Under the pieces are notes generated by a model, which saw only the letters and a program-made list of their open reading frames with translations, ran no database searches and was not told the DNA's origin. DNA of 64,000 bases from Bacillota bacterium (GTDB taxonomy: Bacteria; Bacillota; Clostridia; Tissierellales; Peptoniphilaceae), in assembly GCA_023442775.1 (NCBI GenBank), contig JAEZXH010000008.1:1-64000 (forward strand). The letters run 5' to 3'. Positions 30,706 to 41,905 of this stretch are shown here, piece after piece (the stretch's first letter is position 1; each line of letters starts with the position of its first letter). The position numbers were made by a program, and so were the translations under genes.

Positions 30706-33288
30706 ATGAATCTCGAACGGTTTACCCAAAAGAGCCTCGAGGCGGTGCAATCCGCCCAAACGAGTGCGATGAACTACGGAAATCCTCAAATCGAAGAGCT
30801 CCATCTGCACAAGGCTCTCCTCGAGGATCGGGATGGCCTCATCCCCAGAATCCTCTCCTACATGAATGTGTCCGCTGATGGACTTCTCACCCAGGTGATT
30901 TCCGCCATTGAACGACTGCCAAAGCAACAGGGGGGCAGTGTCGGGCCGAGTCCCGAGTTTCAAAAACTCTTGGCAGCTGCCCCCAAGATTGCCGAGGAGT
31001 TCTCCGACGACTACGTCAGCGTAGAACACCTCTACCTCTCCCTGATGCGCCTTCCCCGCAGCCGCAGCGCGAAGATTCTCTCCGCCGCTGGCATCGCCGA
31101 GCAGGGATTTCTTAGTGCCCTTCAAAAGATTCGCGGCAACCAACACGTCACCAGTGACAACCCCGAGGCCACCTATGAGGCCCTGGAGAAGTTTGGACGC
31201 GACTTGACCGAAGAAGTGCGCCGCGGGAAGAAGGACCCGGTCATCGGCCGAGACGAAGAGATTCGAAACGTCGTGCGCATTCTTTCTCGTCGGACGAAGA
31301 ACAACCCGGTTCTCATCGGGGAGCCCGGCGTTGGAAAGACGGCCATCGTCGAAGGACTCGCCCAGCGCATCGTCGCCGGGGACGTTCCCGAAGGCTTGAA
31401 GGATAAGACGGTCTATTCCCTGGACATGGGGGCCCTCATCGCCGGGGCGAAGTACCGCGGGGAGTTCGAAGAACGACTCAAGGCGGTACTCAAAGAAGTC
31501 TCCGCCTCCGAGGGGCGTATCCTCCTCTTCATCGACGAGATTCACAACATCGTCGGCGCAGGGAAGAGTGAAGGGGCCATGGATGCAGGGAACCTCTTAA
31601 AGCCCATGCTCGCCCGTGGAGAACTCCACGCCATTGGGGCGACGACCCTCGACGAGTACCGGAAGTACATCGAAAAGGACCCGGCTCTCGAACGGCGTTT
31701 CCAAAAGGTCATGGTCCAAGAGCCCACGGTGGAGGACACCATCTCCATTCTCCGTGGACTCAAGGAAAAGTACGAAATCTACCACGGCTTGCGCATCTCC
31801 GACGGCGCCGTCATCTCTGCGGCAAGTCTCTCGGATCGGTATATCTCCGACCGCTTCTTGCCCGACAAGGCCATTGACCTCATGGACGAAGCCTGTGCCA
31901 TGGTGCGCACCGAGATCGAGTCCATGCCCACGGAGATTGACGACTTGCGCCGGAAGATTCTCCAAATGGAAATCGAACGGCAGACCCTGAAGAAGGAATC
32001 CGACGACGCCTCGAAGAAGAGACTCGAAAAACTCGAAGGGGAACTCTCCGAGGAAAAGAGTCAATACGACCTCTTGATGGCCCGTTGGGAGAACGAAAAG
32101 AAGTCCCTCGACGAGGAAAAGACCATCAAGGAAGAGATTGACGCCCTGCGCCACGCCATTGAAGAGGCAGAGAGAAACTACGACTTGGAGCGGCTCAGTG
32201 AACTGAAATACGGGGAACTGCCCAAGAAGGAAGAAGAGCTCCGTCGCGCCCAGGAAGTCAGCGAGGTGCGCATGGTGAAAGAAGAGGTCACCGAAGAGGA
32301 AATCGCCTCGGTGGTCTCCAAGTGGACGGGAATCCCCGTGTCGAAACTCGCCCAAACCGAGCGTGATAAGCTCCTGAGCCTCGACAAGATCTTGCACAAG
32401 CGGGTCATCGGCCAGGAGGAGGCCATTGACGCCATCGCCGATGCGGTGCTTCGCGCCCGCGCGGGACTCAAGAACCAAAACCGTCCCATCGGGAGCTTCC
32501 TCTTCTTAGGACCCACCGGTGTCGGGAAGACGGAGACGGCAAAGGCCCTGACGGAAACCCTCTTCGACGACGAGCGGAACATGATTCGTATCGACATGAG
32601 CGAATACATGGAAAAACATGCGGTGAGTCGCCTCGTCGGGTCCCCTCCAGGATATGTGGGCTACGAAGAGGGAGGACAACTCACGGAGGCGGTGCGCCGT
32701 CGCCCCTACAGCGTCATCCTCTTCGACGAAATCGAAAAGGCCCATCCCGACGTCTTCAACATCCTCCTTCAAGTCTTGGACGATGGACGATTGACGGACA
32801 ACCGGGGACGCACTGTGGACTTTAAGAATACGGTGATTATCCTCACGAGTAACTTGGGTTCCGACGCCCTCTTAGACGGCATCACCGAAGAGGGCGAGAT
32901 TGAAGAGAGTGCGAAGGAAGCGGTGCAAGACGCCCTGCGCATGGCATTTCGCCCAGAGTTCCTGAACCGTCTCGACGAAATCGTCCTCTTTAAGCCCTTG
33001 CGCCCCGAAGAAGTGGGCAAGATCATCCGCCTCACCGTGGAGAGTCTCAAGAAGCGCTTAGAGGAACAGGAGATTTCTCTCGTCCTCGACGACGCTGCCG
33101 TGGACGCCATCTTAGAAGCGAGTTATTCCACCCAATACGGTGCTCGGCCCATCAAACGCTACATCCAAAAGGAGATCGAGACGAAGATTTCTCGCCTCCT
33201 CCTCGAGGGGAGTTTGATGCCAGGAAAGACCTTGACCATTGGTGCCGAGGATGGCAACATCACCTTTACCATGAACGAGGGACGCTAA
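30706..33288 (+). CDS. clpB: ClpB disaggregase
   Basis: 860-residue Hsp100 ATPase that extracts proteins from aggregates together with DnaK. N-terminal Clp-N double repeat (about 1-145), first AAA+ domain with Walker A GEPGVGKTAIVEG (about 205), the long coiled-coil middle domain (about 395-525) that identifies ClpB, and second AAA+ domain with GPTGVGKTETAKAL (about 602). There is no IGF/L ClpP-binding loop signature expected of ClpA/C. ATG 30706 is preferred over GTG 30703 because of the spacing to AAAGGAG. The small terminator begins at the stop codon. Confidence 0.95.
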   Translation: MNLERFTQKSLEAVQSAQTSAMNYGNPQIEELHLHKALLEDRDGLIPRILSYMNVSADGLLTQVISAIERLPKQQGGSVGPSPEFQKLLAAAPKIAEEFSDDYVSVEHLYLSLMRLPRSRSAKILSAAGIAEQGFLSALQKIRGNQHVTSDNPEATYEALEKFGRDLTEEVRRGKKDPVIGRDEEIRNVVRILSRRTKNNPVLIGEPGVGKTAIVEGLAQRIVAGDVPEGLKDKTVYSLDMGALIAGAKYRGEFEERLKAVLKEVSASEGRILLFIDEIHNIVGAGKSEGAMDAGNLLKPMLARGELHAIGATTLDEYRKYIEKDPALERRFQKVMVQEPTVEDTISILRGLKEKYEIYHGLRISDGAVISAASLSDRYISDRFLPDKAIDLMDEACAMVRTEIESMPTEIDDLRRKILQMEIERQTLKKESDDASKKRLEKLEGELSEEKSQYDLLMARWENEKKSLDEEKTIKEEIDALRHAIEEAERNYDLERLSELKYGELPKKEEELRRAQEVSEVRMVKEEVTEEEIASVVSKWTGIPVSKLAQTERDKLLSLDKILHKRVIGQEEAIDAIADAVLRARAGLKNQNRPIGSFLFLGPTGVGKTETAKALTETLFDDERNMIRIDMSEYMEKHAVSRLVGSPPGYVGYEEGGQLTEAVRRRPYSVILFDEIEKAHPDVFNILLQVLDDGRLTDNRGRTVDFKNTVIILTSNLGSDALLDGITEEGEIEESAKEAVQDALRMAFRPEFLNRLDEIVLFKPLRPEEVGKIIRLTVESLKKRLEEQEISLVLDDAAVDAILEASYSTQYGARPIKRYIQKEIETKISRLLLEGSLMPGKTLTIGAEDGNITFTMNEGR

Positions 33289-33303
33289 GGCGTCTCTTTT
33301 TCT
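33281..33303 (+). terminator. Terminator overlapping the clpB stop
   Basis: GACGC (33281-33285) and GCGTC (33290-33294) form a short stem around the stop codon, followed by a T-rich run. Confidence 0.65.
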
Positions 33304-33377
33304 TTTGAAAAATCGTAGGATTCTGGAAGAAATTTTTGGACTAGAGGGGTAGGGTGGAGAAAGAAGGAGGTGAAGAG

Positions 33378-33602
33378 ATGATTGGAAAGATTCTCTATAA
33401 TGCCCTCTGGGCCACTGGAGTAGCGGGGTGTCTGTGGCGCCTGTCCCATGTCGTCACGGGAAGACGGCTCGATTCTTATGAGGAGCGCATCGCCACTCTC
33501 ATGATGATTGGGGGAATGATGGGGTCCATCATCCTGCGGCGCATCTTAGAGAAACGAGAAGAAAGGCGCGCGCCTCTTATTTTTATGTGTAGGTTTTCAT
33601 AG
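33378..33602 (+). CDS. Small predicted membrane protein, unknown
   Basis: 74-residue frame starting at ATG 33378, 7 nt after AAGGAGG. One hydrophobic segment lies near the N-terminus (about 4-20, ILYNALWATGVAGCLW) and a second in the middle (about 43-56, IATLMMIGGMMGSII), with a strongly charged RRILEKREERR stretch after it, giving a two-helix hairpin. No homologue is recognised. It stands alone between the clpB terminator and the thiolase promoter. Confidence 0.55.
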   Translation: MIGKILYNALWATGVAGCLWRLSHVVTGRRLDSYEERIATLMMIGGMMGSIILRRILEKREERRAPLIFMCRFS

Positions 33603-33673
33603 GTGGTAGAGAGGGGGAATAGGAGGGGGACACTCAAGAATAAAGATTTTAGAAAACGGGGAAATTTCAAGAA

Positions 33674-33730
33674 TTGACGGTATTGTGAAGAATTTATCAT
33701 ATTGACGAGACCCCGGTCCTTGTCTATAAT
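33674..33730 (+). promoter_or_regulatory. Promoter region of thl-crt-hbd with candidate Rex box
   Basis: The main promoter is TTGACG 33702-33707 and TATAAT 33725-33730 (17 bp). A second TTGACG lies at 33674-33679. TTGTGAAGAATTTATCAT at 33683-33700 matches the Rex consensus TTGTTAA-N4-TTAACAA at 11 of 14 positions and abuts the -35. Rex control of thl/crt/hbd by NADH level is well known in clostridia. Confidence 0.7.
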
Positions 33731-33790
33731 GGAAGCAAGAAGTGCAAACGTATTTGTGACGGCCACGCCGTCCCAGCAAGGAGGCATACT

Positions 33791-34969
<1,179 letters not shown>

Positions 34970-34982
34970 GAAAGGAGAACTC

Positions 34983-35765
34983 ATGGCTTACGAATTTCTC
35001 TTGCGCGAAGACCTCGAAGGCGGCATCGCCCTGGTCAAGATTAACAAACCAAAGAGCTTAAACGCCTTGGACTCCAAGGTTCTCACCGAACTCAATGCCC
35101 TCTTTACTGAACTCGATGCCGATGACGCCGTGAAGGTGGTCATCCTCACCGGAGAAGGCAAGAGCTTCGTCGCCGGCGCCGACATCTCGGAAATGAGCAC
35201 CCTCACCGCCGACGAAGGATACACCTTTGCAAAACTTGGGATGGATACCTTCCTTCTCATCGAGAAGCTCTCGAAGCCCGTCATCGCCGCCATCAACGGC
35301 TTCGCCCTCGGCGGAGGCTGCGAACTCTCCCTGGCCTGTGACATCCGCATCGCCTCGGAAAAGGCCCTTCTCGGTCAACCCGAAGTGGGTCTTGGCATCA
35401 CCCCTGGTTTTGGAGGCACCCAACGCCTCGCCCGCGCCATTGGCCCGGCTAAGGCAAAGGAACTCATCTACACCGCCCGCAACATCAAGGCTCAAGAAGC
35501 CCTTGAGATTGGCCTCGTGAACAAGGTTGTCGCTCCCGAAGCCCTCATGGACGAAGCCCTCGCCATGGCAAAATCCATTGCGAAGAACGCCGTCCTCGCC
35601 GTGAAGTATGCGAAGAAGGCCATCAACGCTGGGCTCCAAACCGACATCGACACGGGCATGGAAATCGAAAAGGCACAATTTGGCCTCTGCTTTGCCACGG
35701 AAGACCAAAAGGAAGGGATGAAGGCCTTCCTCGAAAAACGCGCCGCAGAATTCACTGGGAAATAA
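34983..35765 (+). CDS. crt: 3-hydroxybutyryl-CoA dehydratase (crotonase)
   Basis: 260-residue enoyl-CoA hydratase family protein that interconverts 3-hydroxybutyryl-CoA and crotonyl-CoA. The oxyanion-hole segments are FVAGADISEM and NGFALGGGCELSLACD; the catalytic glutamates are E114 and E134, positioned as in crotonases. ATG 34983 follows AAAGGAG. It lies between thl and hbd, which fixes the C4 substrate better than sequence alone. Confidence 0.94.
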   Translation: MAYEFLLREDLEGGIALVKINKPKSLNALDSKVLTELNALFTELDADDAVKVVILTGEGKSFVAGADISEMSTLTADEGYTFAKLGMDTFLLIEKLSKPVIAAINGFALGGGCELSLACDIRIASEKALLGQPEVGLGITPGFGGTQRLARAIGPAKAKELIYTARNIKAQEALEIGLVNKVVAPEALMDEALAMAKSIAKNAVLAVKYAKKAINAGLQTDIDTGMEIEKAQFGLCFATEDQKEGMKAFLEKRAAEFTGK

Positions 35766-35777
35766 AGGAGGAACAAC

Positions 35778-36620
35778 ATGAAAATCGGAGTCATCGGTTC
35801 TGGCACCATGGGATCGGGCATTGCCCAAACCCTCGCAACGAAGCACGAAGTCGTCATCCGCGACATCGCCCCCGAGCAATTGGAGCGCGCCCTCAAGACC
35901 ATTGAAAAGGGCCTGGACAAGAACGTCTCCAAGGGACGCATGACCGAAGAAGAAAAGGCGACGATTCTCGGCAACATCACCACCACGGAAAACCTCGAAG
36001 ACGTAAAGGATTGCGACCTCGTCATCGAAGCCGCGACGGAAAACGCCAAGATCAAGAAGCAAATCTTCACCGATCTGTGCAGTATCTGCGACGAAAAGAC
36101 CATCCTCGCCTCCAACACCTCGTCCTTGTCCATCACCGACATCGCCGCGGCAACGAAGCGCCCTGAAAAGGTCATCGGGATGCACTTCTTCAACCCCGTC
36201 CCCGTGATGAAGCTCGTGGAAGTCATCACCGGCATGCTCACCTCGGAAGACGTGAAGAAGACCATCATCGACCTCGCCAAGGAAGTCGGCAAGACTCCCG
36301 TGGAAGTGGAAGAAGCTCCTGGTTTCGTCGTCAACCGCATCCTCATCCCCCTCGTCAACGAAGGGATTGGCATCTATGCCGACGGCATCGCCAGCGTGGA
36401 AGACATTGACACCGCCATGAAGCTCGGTGCAAACCATCCCATGGGACCCCTCGAACTCGGCGATCTCATCGGTCTCGACGTCTGCCTCGCCATTATGGAA
36501 GTGCTCTACACCGAATACGGCGACAGCAAGTATCGTCCCCATCCCCTCCTCAAGAAGATGGTCCGCGCAGGCCTTCTCGGAAGAAAAACGGGCAAGGGAT
36601 TCTACGATTACAGCAAATAA
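35778..36620 (+). CDS. hbd: 3-hydroxybutyryl-CoA dehydrogenase
   Basis: 280-residue NAD(P)-dependent enzyme reducing acetoacetyl-CoA to 3-hydroxybutyryl-CoA. The Rossmann motif GSGTMGSGIAQ is at about 7-17. The HFFNPVPVMKLVEVI segment (about 138) holds the catalytic His, followed by the all-helical C-terminal domain with NRILIPLVNEG and GANHPMGPLEL. AAAGGAGG precedes the ATG. The next pathway genes (bcd, etfAB) are not in this window, so the crotonyl-CoA reduction step must be encoded elsewhere. Confidence 0.95.
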   Translation: MKIGVIGSGTMGSGIAQTLATKHEVVIRDIAPEQLERALKTIEKGLDKNVSKGRMTEEEKATILGNITTTENLEDVKDCDLVIEAATENAKIKKQIFTDLCSICDEKTILASNTSSLSITDIAAATKRPEKVIGMHFFNPVPVMKLVEVITGMLTSEDVKKTIIDLAKEVGKTPVEVEEAPGFVVNRILIPLVNEGIGIYADGIASVEDIDTAMKLGANHPMGPLELGDLIGLDVCLAIMEVLYTEYGDSKYRPHPLLKKMVRAGLLGRKTGKGFYDYSK

Positions 36621-36623
36621 ACC

Positions 36624-36731
36624 GTGGAAATTTTCAAGAAATTTTTCACATTTTTTGTCCTGGCATTGCTCCTCGCAGTGCTCATGGGGCTTGTAGAGGG
36701 GAAAAGCATTGGGCAAATCCTCTCACTGTGA
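36624..36731 (+). CDS. Possible 35-residue membrane peptide after hbd
   Basis: A GTG-started frame of 35 residues between hbd and its terminator, with a basic/aromatic start (EIFKKFFTFF), a hydrophobic run (about 9-22) and a short polar end. It stops 3 bp before the terminator stem, filling the whole gap. There is no clear Shine-Dalgarno, so it could be read only by coupling from hbd. It may be fortuitous. Confidence 0.25.
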   Translation: MEIFKKFFTFFVLALLLAVLMGLVEGKSIGQILSL

Positions 36732-36734
36732 AAA

Positions 36735-36762
36735 GGCGCGAGCGAAAGTTCGCGCCTTTTTT
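36735..36762 (+). terminator. Terminator of thl-crt-hbd
   Basis: GGCGCGA (36735-36741) pairs with TCGCGCC (36750-36756), followed by six T. Confidence 0.88.
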
Positions 36763-36807
36763 GCGCCCCGGACGCTCTCGCGAGCGGAAAGAATCGCTTT
36801 CCGAAGG

Positions 36808-36836
36808 TTGAAGAATTTTTTGAAACCGGGTACAAT
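36808..36836 (+). promoter_or_regulatory. Promoter of the ATP synthase operon
   Basis: TTGAAG 36808-36813 and TACAAT 36831-36836, exactly 17 bp apart, 55 bp before the first gene. Confidence 0.8.
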
Positions 36837-36890
36837 AAAACACAAGACCTTGTGTCTTTGGCGATTGGATGGAAGAAGGGAGGATGCGGA

Positions 36891-37094
36891 GTGAAAAAAC
36901 TCAAGGAACTTGAGAACTTGGCCTTGATCTCCCAAGTGGGCATCAGCATGGTCACGCCAATCCTTCTCATGACCTTCTTGGGCAATGTCTTGGATCGCTA
37001 TCTCGGCGCCCATGGAATCGTGCTCATCGTTTTCATTCTCCTCGGAGTCGGGGCGGGGTTCTACGCCCTCTTTCAGTTGGGGAAGAAGAAATGA
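36891..37094 (+). CDS. atpZ: AtpZ/AtpI-type small subunit
   Basis: 67-residue membrane protein with two helices (about 14-34 and 42-61), of the F0F1-ATPase accessory type (AtpZ-like, PF09527). Start GTG 36891 follows GGGAGGATGCGGA. Such proteins help assemble the c ring or act with AtpI in Mg2+/Ca2+ handling. It overlaps the next gene by 4 bp (ATGA). Confidence 0.8.
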   Translation: MKKLKELENLALISQVGISMVTPILLMTFLGNVLDRYLGAHGIVLIVFILLGVGAGFYALFQLGKKK

Positions 37095-37450
37095 CGAAGC
37101 GCTACATTCTCCTCGCCTTCGGAGTGACGGCTCTCGAGGCGGGAGTGCTCATGTTTTTTCCCGATCCCATTCCAAAGGTCCTTGGACTCGTGTATGGAAG
37201 TGTCATTGCGGCACTGATGTTTCACGCCCTCTATTTGAGCCTCAACCGGATGCTCACAAAGCGTCCGAAGGTGGTGCAGGCCCTCGCGATGGGGAGCTAT
37301 CTCTTTCGCATGGCCATCTATGCCTTGGCTCTCGTGGTGGCGTTGAAATCTCCGAGCTTAAACCTCTACACGGCAACTCTGGGGCTCTTGTCGGTGAAGT
37401 TCGCCATTCACCTCGATAATGTCGTTTCATTCGCAAGGGAAAGGAGGTAA
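37091..37450 (+). CDS. atpI: ATP synthase subunit I
   Basis: 119-residue protein with four membrane segments, matching the ATP synthase I family in size and position directly before atpB. It is a dispensable assembly factor for the c ring, notably in Na+-type enzymes. It starts within the end of the AtpZ-like gene. Confidence 0.82.
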   Translation: MTKRYILLAFGVTALEAGVLMFFPDPIPKVLGLVYGSVIAALMFHALYLSLNRMLTKRPKVVQALAMGSYLFRMAIYALALVVALKSPSLNLYTATLGLLSVKFAIHLDNVVSFARERR

Positions 37451-37453
37451 GGT

Positions 37454-38155
37454 ATGCAACAACAAGGGGTCGTACTCCACCTGGCTTCAGGGGATGTATG
37501 GTTCCATGCAAGTGTGGTCAGTTCCTGGATTATTGTCATTCTTCTGACCATTCTTTCCCTGATCATCTACGCAAAGCTCAAGAAGGCAGATCCATTGGCC
37601 AAACCCCATGGGCTTCTGCACCTCGTTGAGATCCTCGTCGATGGCATCGACTCCCTGGTGACCCAGTCCATGGGAGCGCGCAATCTCGGGTTTTCTCCCT
37701 ACATCATGAGTCTTGCTCTCTTCTTAGTGTTTGCAAATCTTTGGGGGCTTCTGGGGATTACCCCACCGCCTACGTCCGACTACAATGTCACCTTGGCCCT
37801 GGCGCTGATTACCTTTGTACTCATTCACTTCTTCAGTGTCAAAACCAAGGGTCCGATCGGCTATGTGAAACAGTTCTTTGAACCACTGCCGTTTCTCTTC
37901 CCGATCAATGTCATTGGTGAAATTGCCAATCCCATCTCTCTGTCGTTTCGTCTCTTCGGTAACGTCTTGAGTGGGACGCTCATCATGAGTCTGGTCTATC
38001 AAGGACTGGCCCATCTGTCCAGTTTTCTCATCCCCTTTGTCGCAGCGCCACTTCACGCCTATTTCGACGTCTTTTCTGGGGTGCTTCAAACCTTCATCTT
38101 CGTCATGTTGAGCATGACCTACATCACGAGTAACATGGCCGACGAAGAGGAATAG
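37454..38155 (+). CDS. atpB: ATP synthase F0 subunit a
   Basis: 233-residue stator subunit with five to six membrane helices. The conserved helix with SLSFRLFGNVLSG (about 160) contains the essential Arg that faces the c-ring carboxylate. Together with the c ring it forms the two ion half-channels. GGAAAGGAGGTAAGGT precedes the ATG. First core gene of an intact atpBEFHAGDC order. Confidence 0.95.
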   Translation: MQQQGVVLHLASGDVWFHASVVSSWIIVILLTILSLIIYAKLKKADPLAKPHGLLHLVEILVDGIDSLVTQSMGARNLGFSPYIMSLALFLVFANLWGLLGITPPPTSDYNVTLALALITFVLIHFFSVKTKGPIGYVKQFFEPLPFLFPINVIGEIANPISLSFRLFGNVLSGTLIMSLVYQGLAHLSSFLIPFVAAPLHAYFDVFSGVLQTFIFVMLSMTYITSNMADEEE

Positions 38156-38178
38156 TATACATCTAGGAGGTTATTATC

Positions 38179-38445
38179 ATGCAAGGTATTTCGAACGAAG
38201 CTTTCATTCTCGGTTGTTCCGCCATCGGTGCTGGTCTTGCCCTCATCGCAGGGATCGGGCCTGGAATCGGGCAAGGTTACGCAGCTGGTAAGGCTGCAGA
38301 GGCCGTTGGACGTCAACCCGAAGCCCGTGGGGACATTGTCCAAACCATGCTTCTCGGGCAAGCCGTCGCTGAGACCACGGGGATTTACGGTCTGGTCATC
38401 GGGATTATCCTTCTCTTCGTTCGTCCGTTGCTCGGCGCCCTTTAA
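38179..38445 (+). CDS. atpE: ATP synthase F0 subunit c, Na+-type signature
   Basis: 88-residue two-helix ring subunit. The ion site residues are Q32, V63, E65, T66 and Y70, exactly the numbering of the Na+ ligands in the Ilyobacter tartaricus c ring (Q32, V63, E65, S66, Y70), with Ser replaced by Thr, which keeps the hydroxyl. The surrounding GIGPGIGQGYAAGKA and RQPEA-GDI are near-identical to that family. Na+ rather than H+ coupling is therefore predicted. AGGAGG precedes the ATG. Confidence 0.96.
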   Translation: MQGISNEAFILGCSAIGAGLALIAGIGPGIGQGYAAGKAAEAVGRQPEARGDIVQTMLLGQAVAETTGIYGLVIGIILLFVRPLLGAL

Positions 38446-38472
38446 TTGGTCCCTTGAGGAGGCGAGAGTCCT

Positions 38473-38976
38473 ATGATTGATATTTTTGTCATCCCAGAAC
38501 TGCCCAACATGTTGGCGCAGTGGGGAGCGACCATAGTACTGTTCCTCGTCATTCGTCATTTCGTCTATGCCCCGATGAAGGAGTTTCTTGCCAAGCGTCA
38601 AGCCGCCGTCAGTGCGGACCTTGAGGCGGCGAGAAAGGACCGCGCCGAGGCAGAGGCCATGCGCGCCAACTTTGAAAAGGACTTGCGCGAAGCAAAGGAT
38701 GAAGGCAATCGTATCATCGAGGAATCGAGACAACGAGGAAAAGAAATTGAACGACAATTGACCGAGGAGGGACGCGCCCAAGCGGAGCGACTCCTCGAAA
38801 AGGCACGCGGCCAAATCGACAAGGAGAAGGAAATGGCCTATCGCGAGGTGAAAAACTCCACCTCCGACATGGCAGTGGCAATCGCAGAAAAACTCCTGCG
38901 CCGTCAATTAGACGACAAGGGTCAAGATGCGATGGTCGACGATCTCCTCGCCGAGTTGGAGACGACTCATGTCTAA
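38473..38976 (+). CDS. atpF: ATP synthase F0 subunit b
   Basis: 167-residue peripheral-stalk subunit: a single N-terminal membrane helix (about 10-27) followed by a long charged coiled coil rich in Ala, Glu and Arg (about 35-130). ATG 38473 follows TGAGGAGGCGAG. It overlaps atpH by 8 bp. Confidence 0.94.
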   Translation: MIDIFVIPELPNMLAQWGATIVLFLVIRHFVYAPMKEFLAKRQAAVSADLEAARKDRAEAEAMRANFEKDLREAKDEGNRIIEESRQRGKEIERQLTEEGRAQAERLLEKARGQIDKEKEMAYREVKNSTSDMAVAIAEKLLRRQLDDKGQDAMVDDLLAELETTHV

Positions 38977-39511
38977 TGCCGTCGCCGAAAAATACGGTCG
39001 TGCCCTCTTTGACGTGGCAGTAGAGAACGGTGAGCTCGACGGGTTTTCTGAGGCTGTGGCCGCACTTCGAAAACTCTTTGGCGAGGAGCCGCAGTTGCGC
39101 TCCTTCTTGCACCACATGGCCATCTCCAAGGAAGAGAAGAAACACGTCCTCAAAGATCTCTTTGAGAGTCGCCTTCCCAAGGAGTGTCTGAATTTTCTCT
39201 ACGTCCTCGTCGACAAGAAGAGAATGGGAGCAGTGGAGGATATTCTCAAGGAATATGAGCGCCTCGTCCGCGAGGAGAAGAACATCCTCGAGGCGAAGGT
39301 CATCACCGCAAAGCCCCTTACCGAGGCGCAGAGAGAGCGCCTCATTGCCGCATTGGAAAAGAAGACGAAGCATCACATCGCACTGGTCGAGGAGGTGGAC
39401 GAGAGCCTGATTGGAGGGCTTGTTCTCGAACTCGACGGGAAGAGACTCGATCGCTCCTTGATCCACGAGCTCAAGGCGCTGAAGTTTCGTATCCGTGAAG
39501 CGACCAATTAG
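38969..39511 (+). CDS. atpH: ATP synthase F1 subunit delta
   Basis: 180-residue subunit linking the b stalk to the top of F1. The N-terminal helical domain (AEKYGRALFDVAVENG) and C-terminal DESLIGGLVLELDGKRLDRS pattern are characteristic. ATG 38969 lies inside the end of atpF, and the upstream in-frame extension overlaps atpF further and lacks a ribosome binding site. Confidence 0.93.
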   Translation: MSNAVAEKYGRALFDVAVENGELDGFSEAVAALRKLFGEEPQLRSFLHHMAISKEEKKHVLKDLFESRLPKECLNFLYVLVDKKRMGAVEDILKEYERLVREEKNILEAKVITAKPLTEAQRERLIAALEKKTKHHIALVEEVDESLIGGLVLELDGKRLDRSLIHELKALKFRIREATN

Positions 39512-39525
39512 GAAGAGGTGAGAAT

Positions 39526-41028
<1,503 letters not shown>

Positions 41029-41038
41029 GGGGTGACTC

Positions 41039-41890
41039 ATGAGTACTACGAGAGAAATCAAACGTAGAATTCGAGGCATCCACTCGATCAAGCAAATTAC
41101 CAATGCCATGGAGCTCGTCAGTTCCGCAAAGCTTCGAAAGGCACGTCGCGCCTTGGAGGAGAGCCGTCCCTATTACGAGACAGTCCTCGAAAACATCCGC
41201 GACGTCATGGGGGTCGTCAGCGAAAACCACCCCCTCTTAGAGCGCAGAGAGGTGAAGCGTCGCCTCGTCATCGTCCTGACCTCGGATCGGGGCCTTGCAG
41301 GGGGCTACAACGCCAACGTCATGCGTCTGGCCCAGGAGAACATCGACAACTCCGGGGTGGAGAACACCCTCTTGGCGGTGGGAACCAAGGCGAGAGATCA
41401 CTTCTCCCGCCGCGGCTATGACATCACCAAGTCCTTTACGGGCATTGGGGAAAATCCCACCTACAAGGACGCCAAGCTCTTGGCGGCAAAGGCCATGGAA
41501 CTCTACACGAACCGGGAAGTGGATGAGATTCTTCTCGTCTTCACCCGTTTTGAATCGACGATTTCCTATAAGCCGAAGGTCTTGCGTCTGCTTCCCGCAG
41601 AGGGGATTGAAGCCCATGACGAGGGGGTCCGCACCCTCATGGAATTCGAACCCTCCCCAGAGGCAGTCCTCGACGCCCTCATTCCCCGCTATGTGGAGAG
41701 CGCCATCTACGGGGCCCTCATCGAGGCGGCGGCGAGTGAACAAGGGGCGCGCCGCACGGCGATGGAGGCGGCAACAGACAACGCCAACGACATGATTGAC
41801 GAACTCGAAACCAACTATAACCGCGCCCGTCAAGCGGCGATTACCAGCGAGATTACAGAAATTGTCTCTGGTGCGGACGCGCTGAACTAG
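41039..41890 (+). CDS. atpG: ATP synthase F1 subunit gamma
   Basis: 283-residue rotor shaft: N-terminal coiled coil starting REIKRRIRGIHSIKQITNAMELVS and C-terminal helix ending NYNRARQAAITSEITEIVSGADAL, both typical of gamma. It starts 10 bp after atpA behind GGGGGTGACTC. It couples c-ring rotation to the alpha-beta hexamer. Confidence 0.95.
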   Translation: MSTTREIKRRIRGIHSIKQITNAMELVSSAKLRKARRALEESRPYYETVLENIRDVMGVVSENHPLLERREVKRRLVIVLTSDRGLAGGYNANVMRLAQENIDNSGVENTLLAVGTKARDHFSRRGYDITKSFTGIGENPTYKDAKLLAAKAMELYTNREVDEILLVFTRFESTISYKPKVLRLLPAEGIEAHDEGVRTLMEFEPSPEAVLDALIPRYVESAIYGALIEAAASEQGARRTAMEAATDNANDMIDELETNYNRARQAAITSEITEIVSGADALN

Positions 41891-41905
41891 AAAGGAGTGG
41901 ACACG

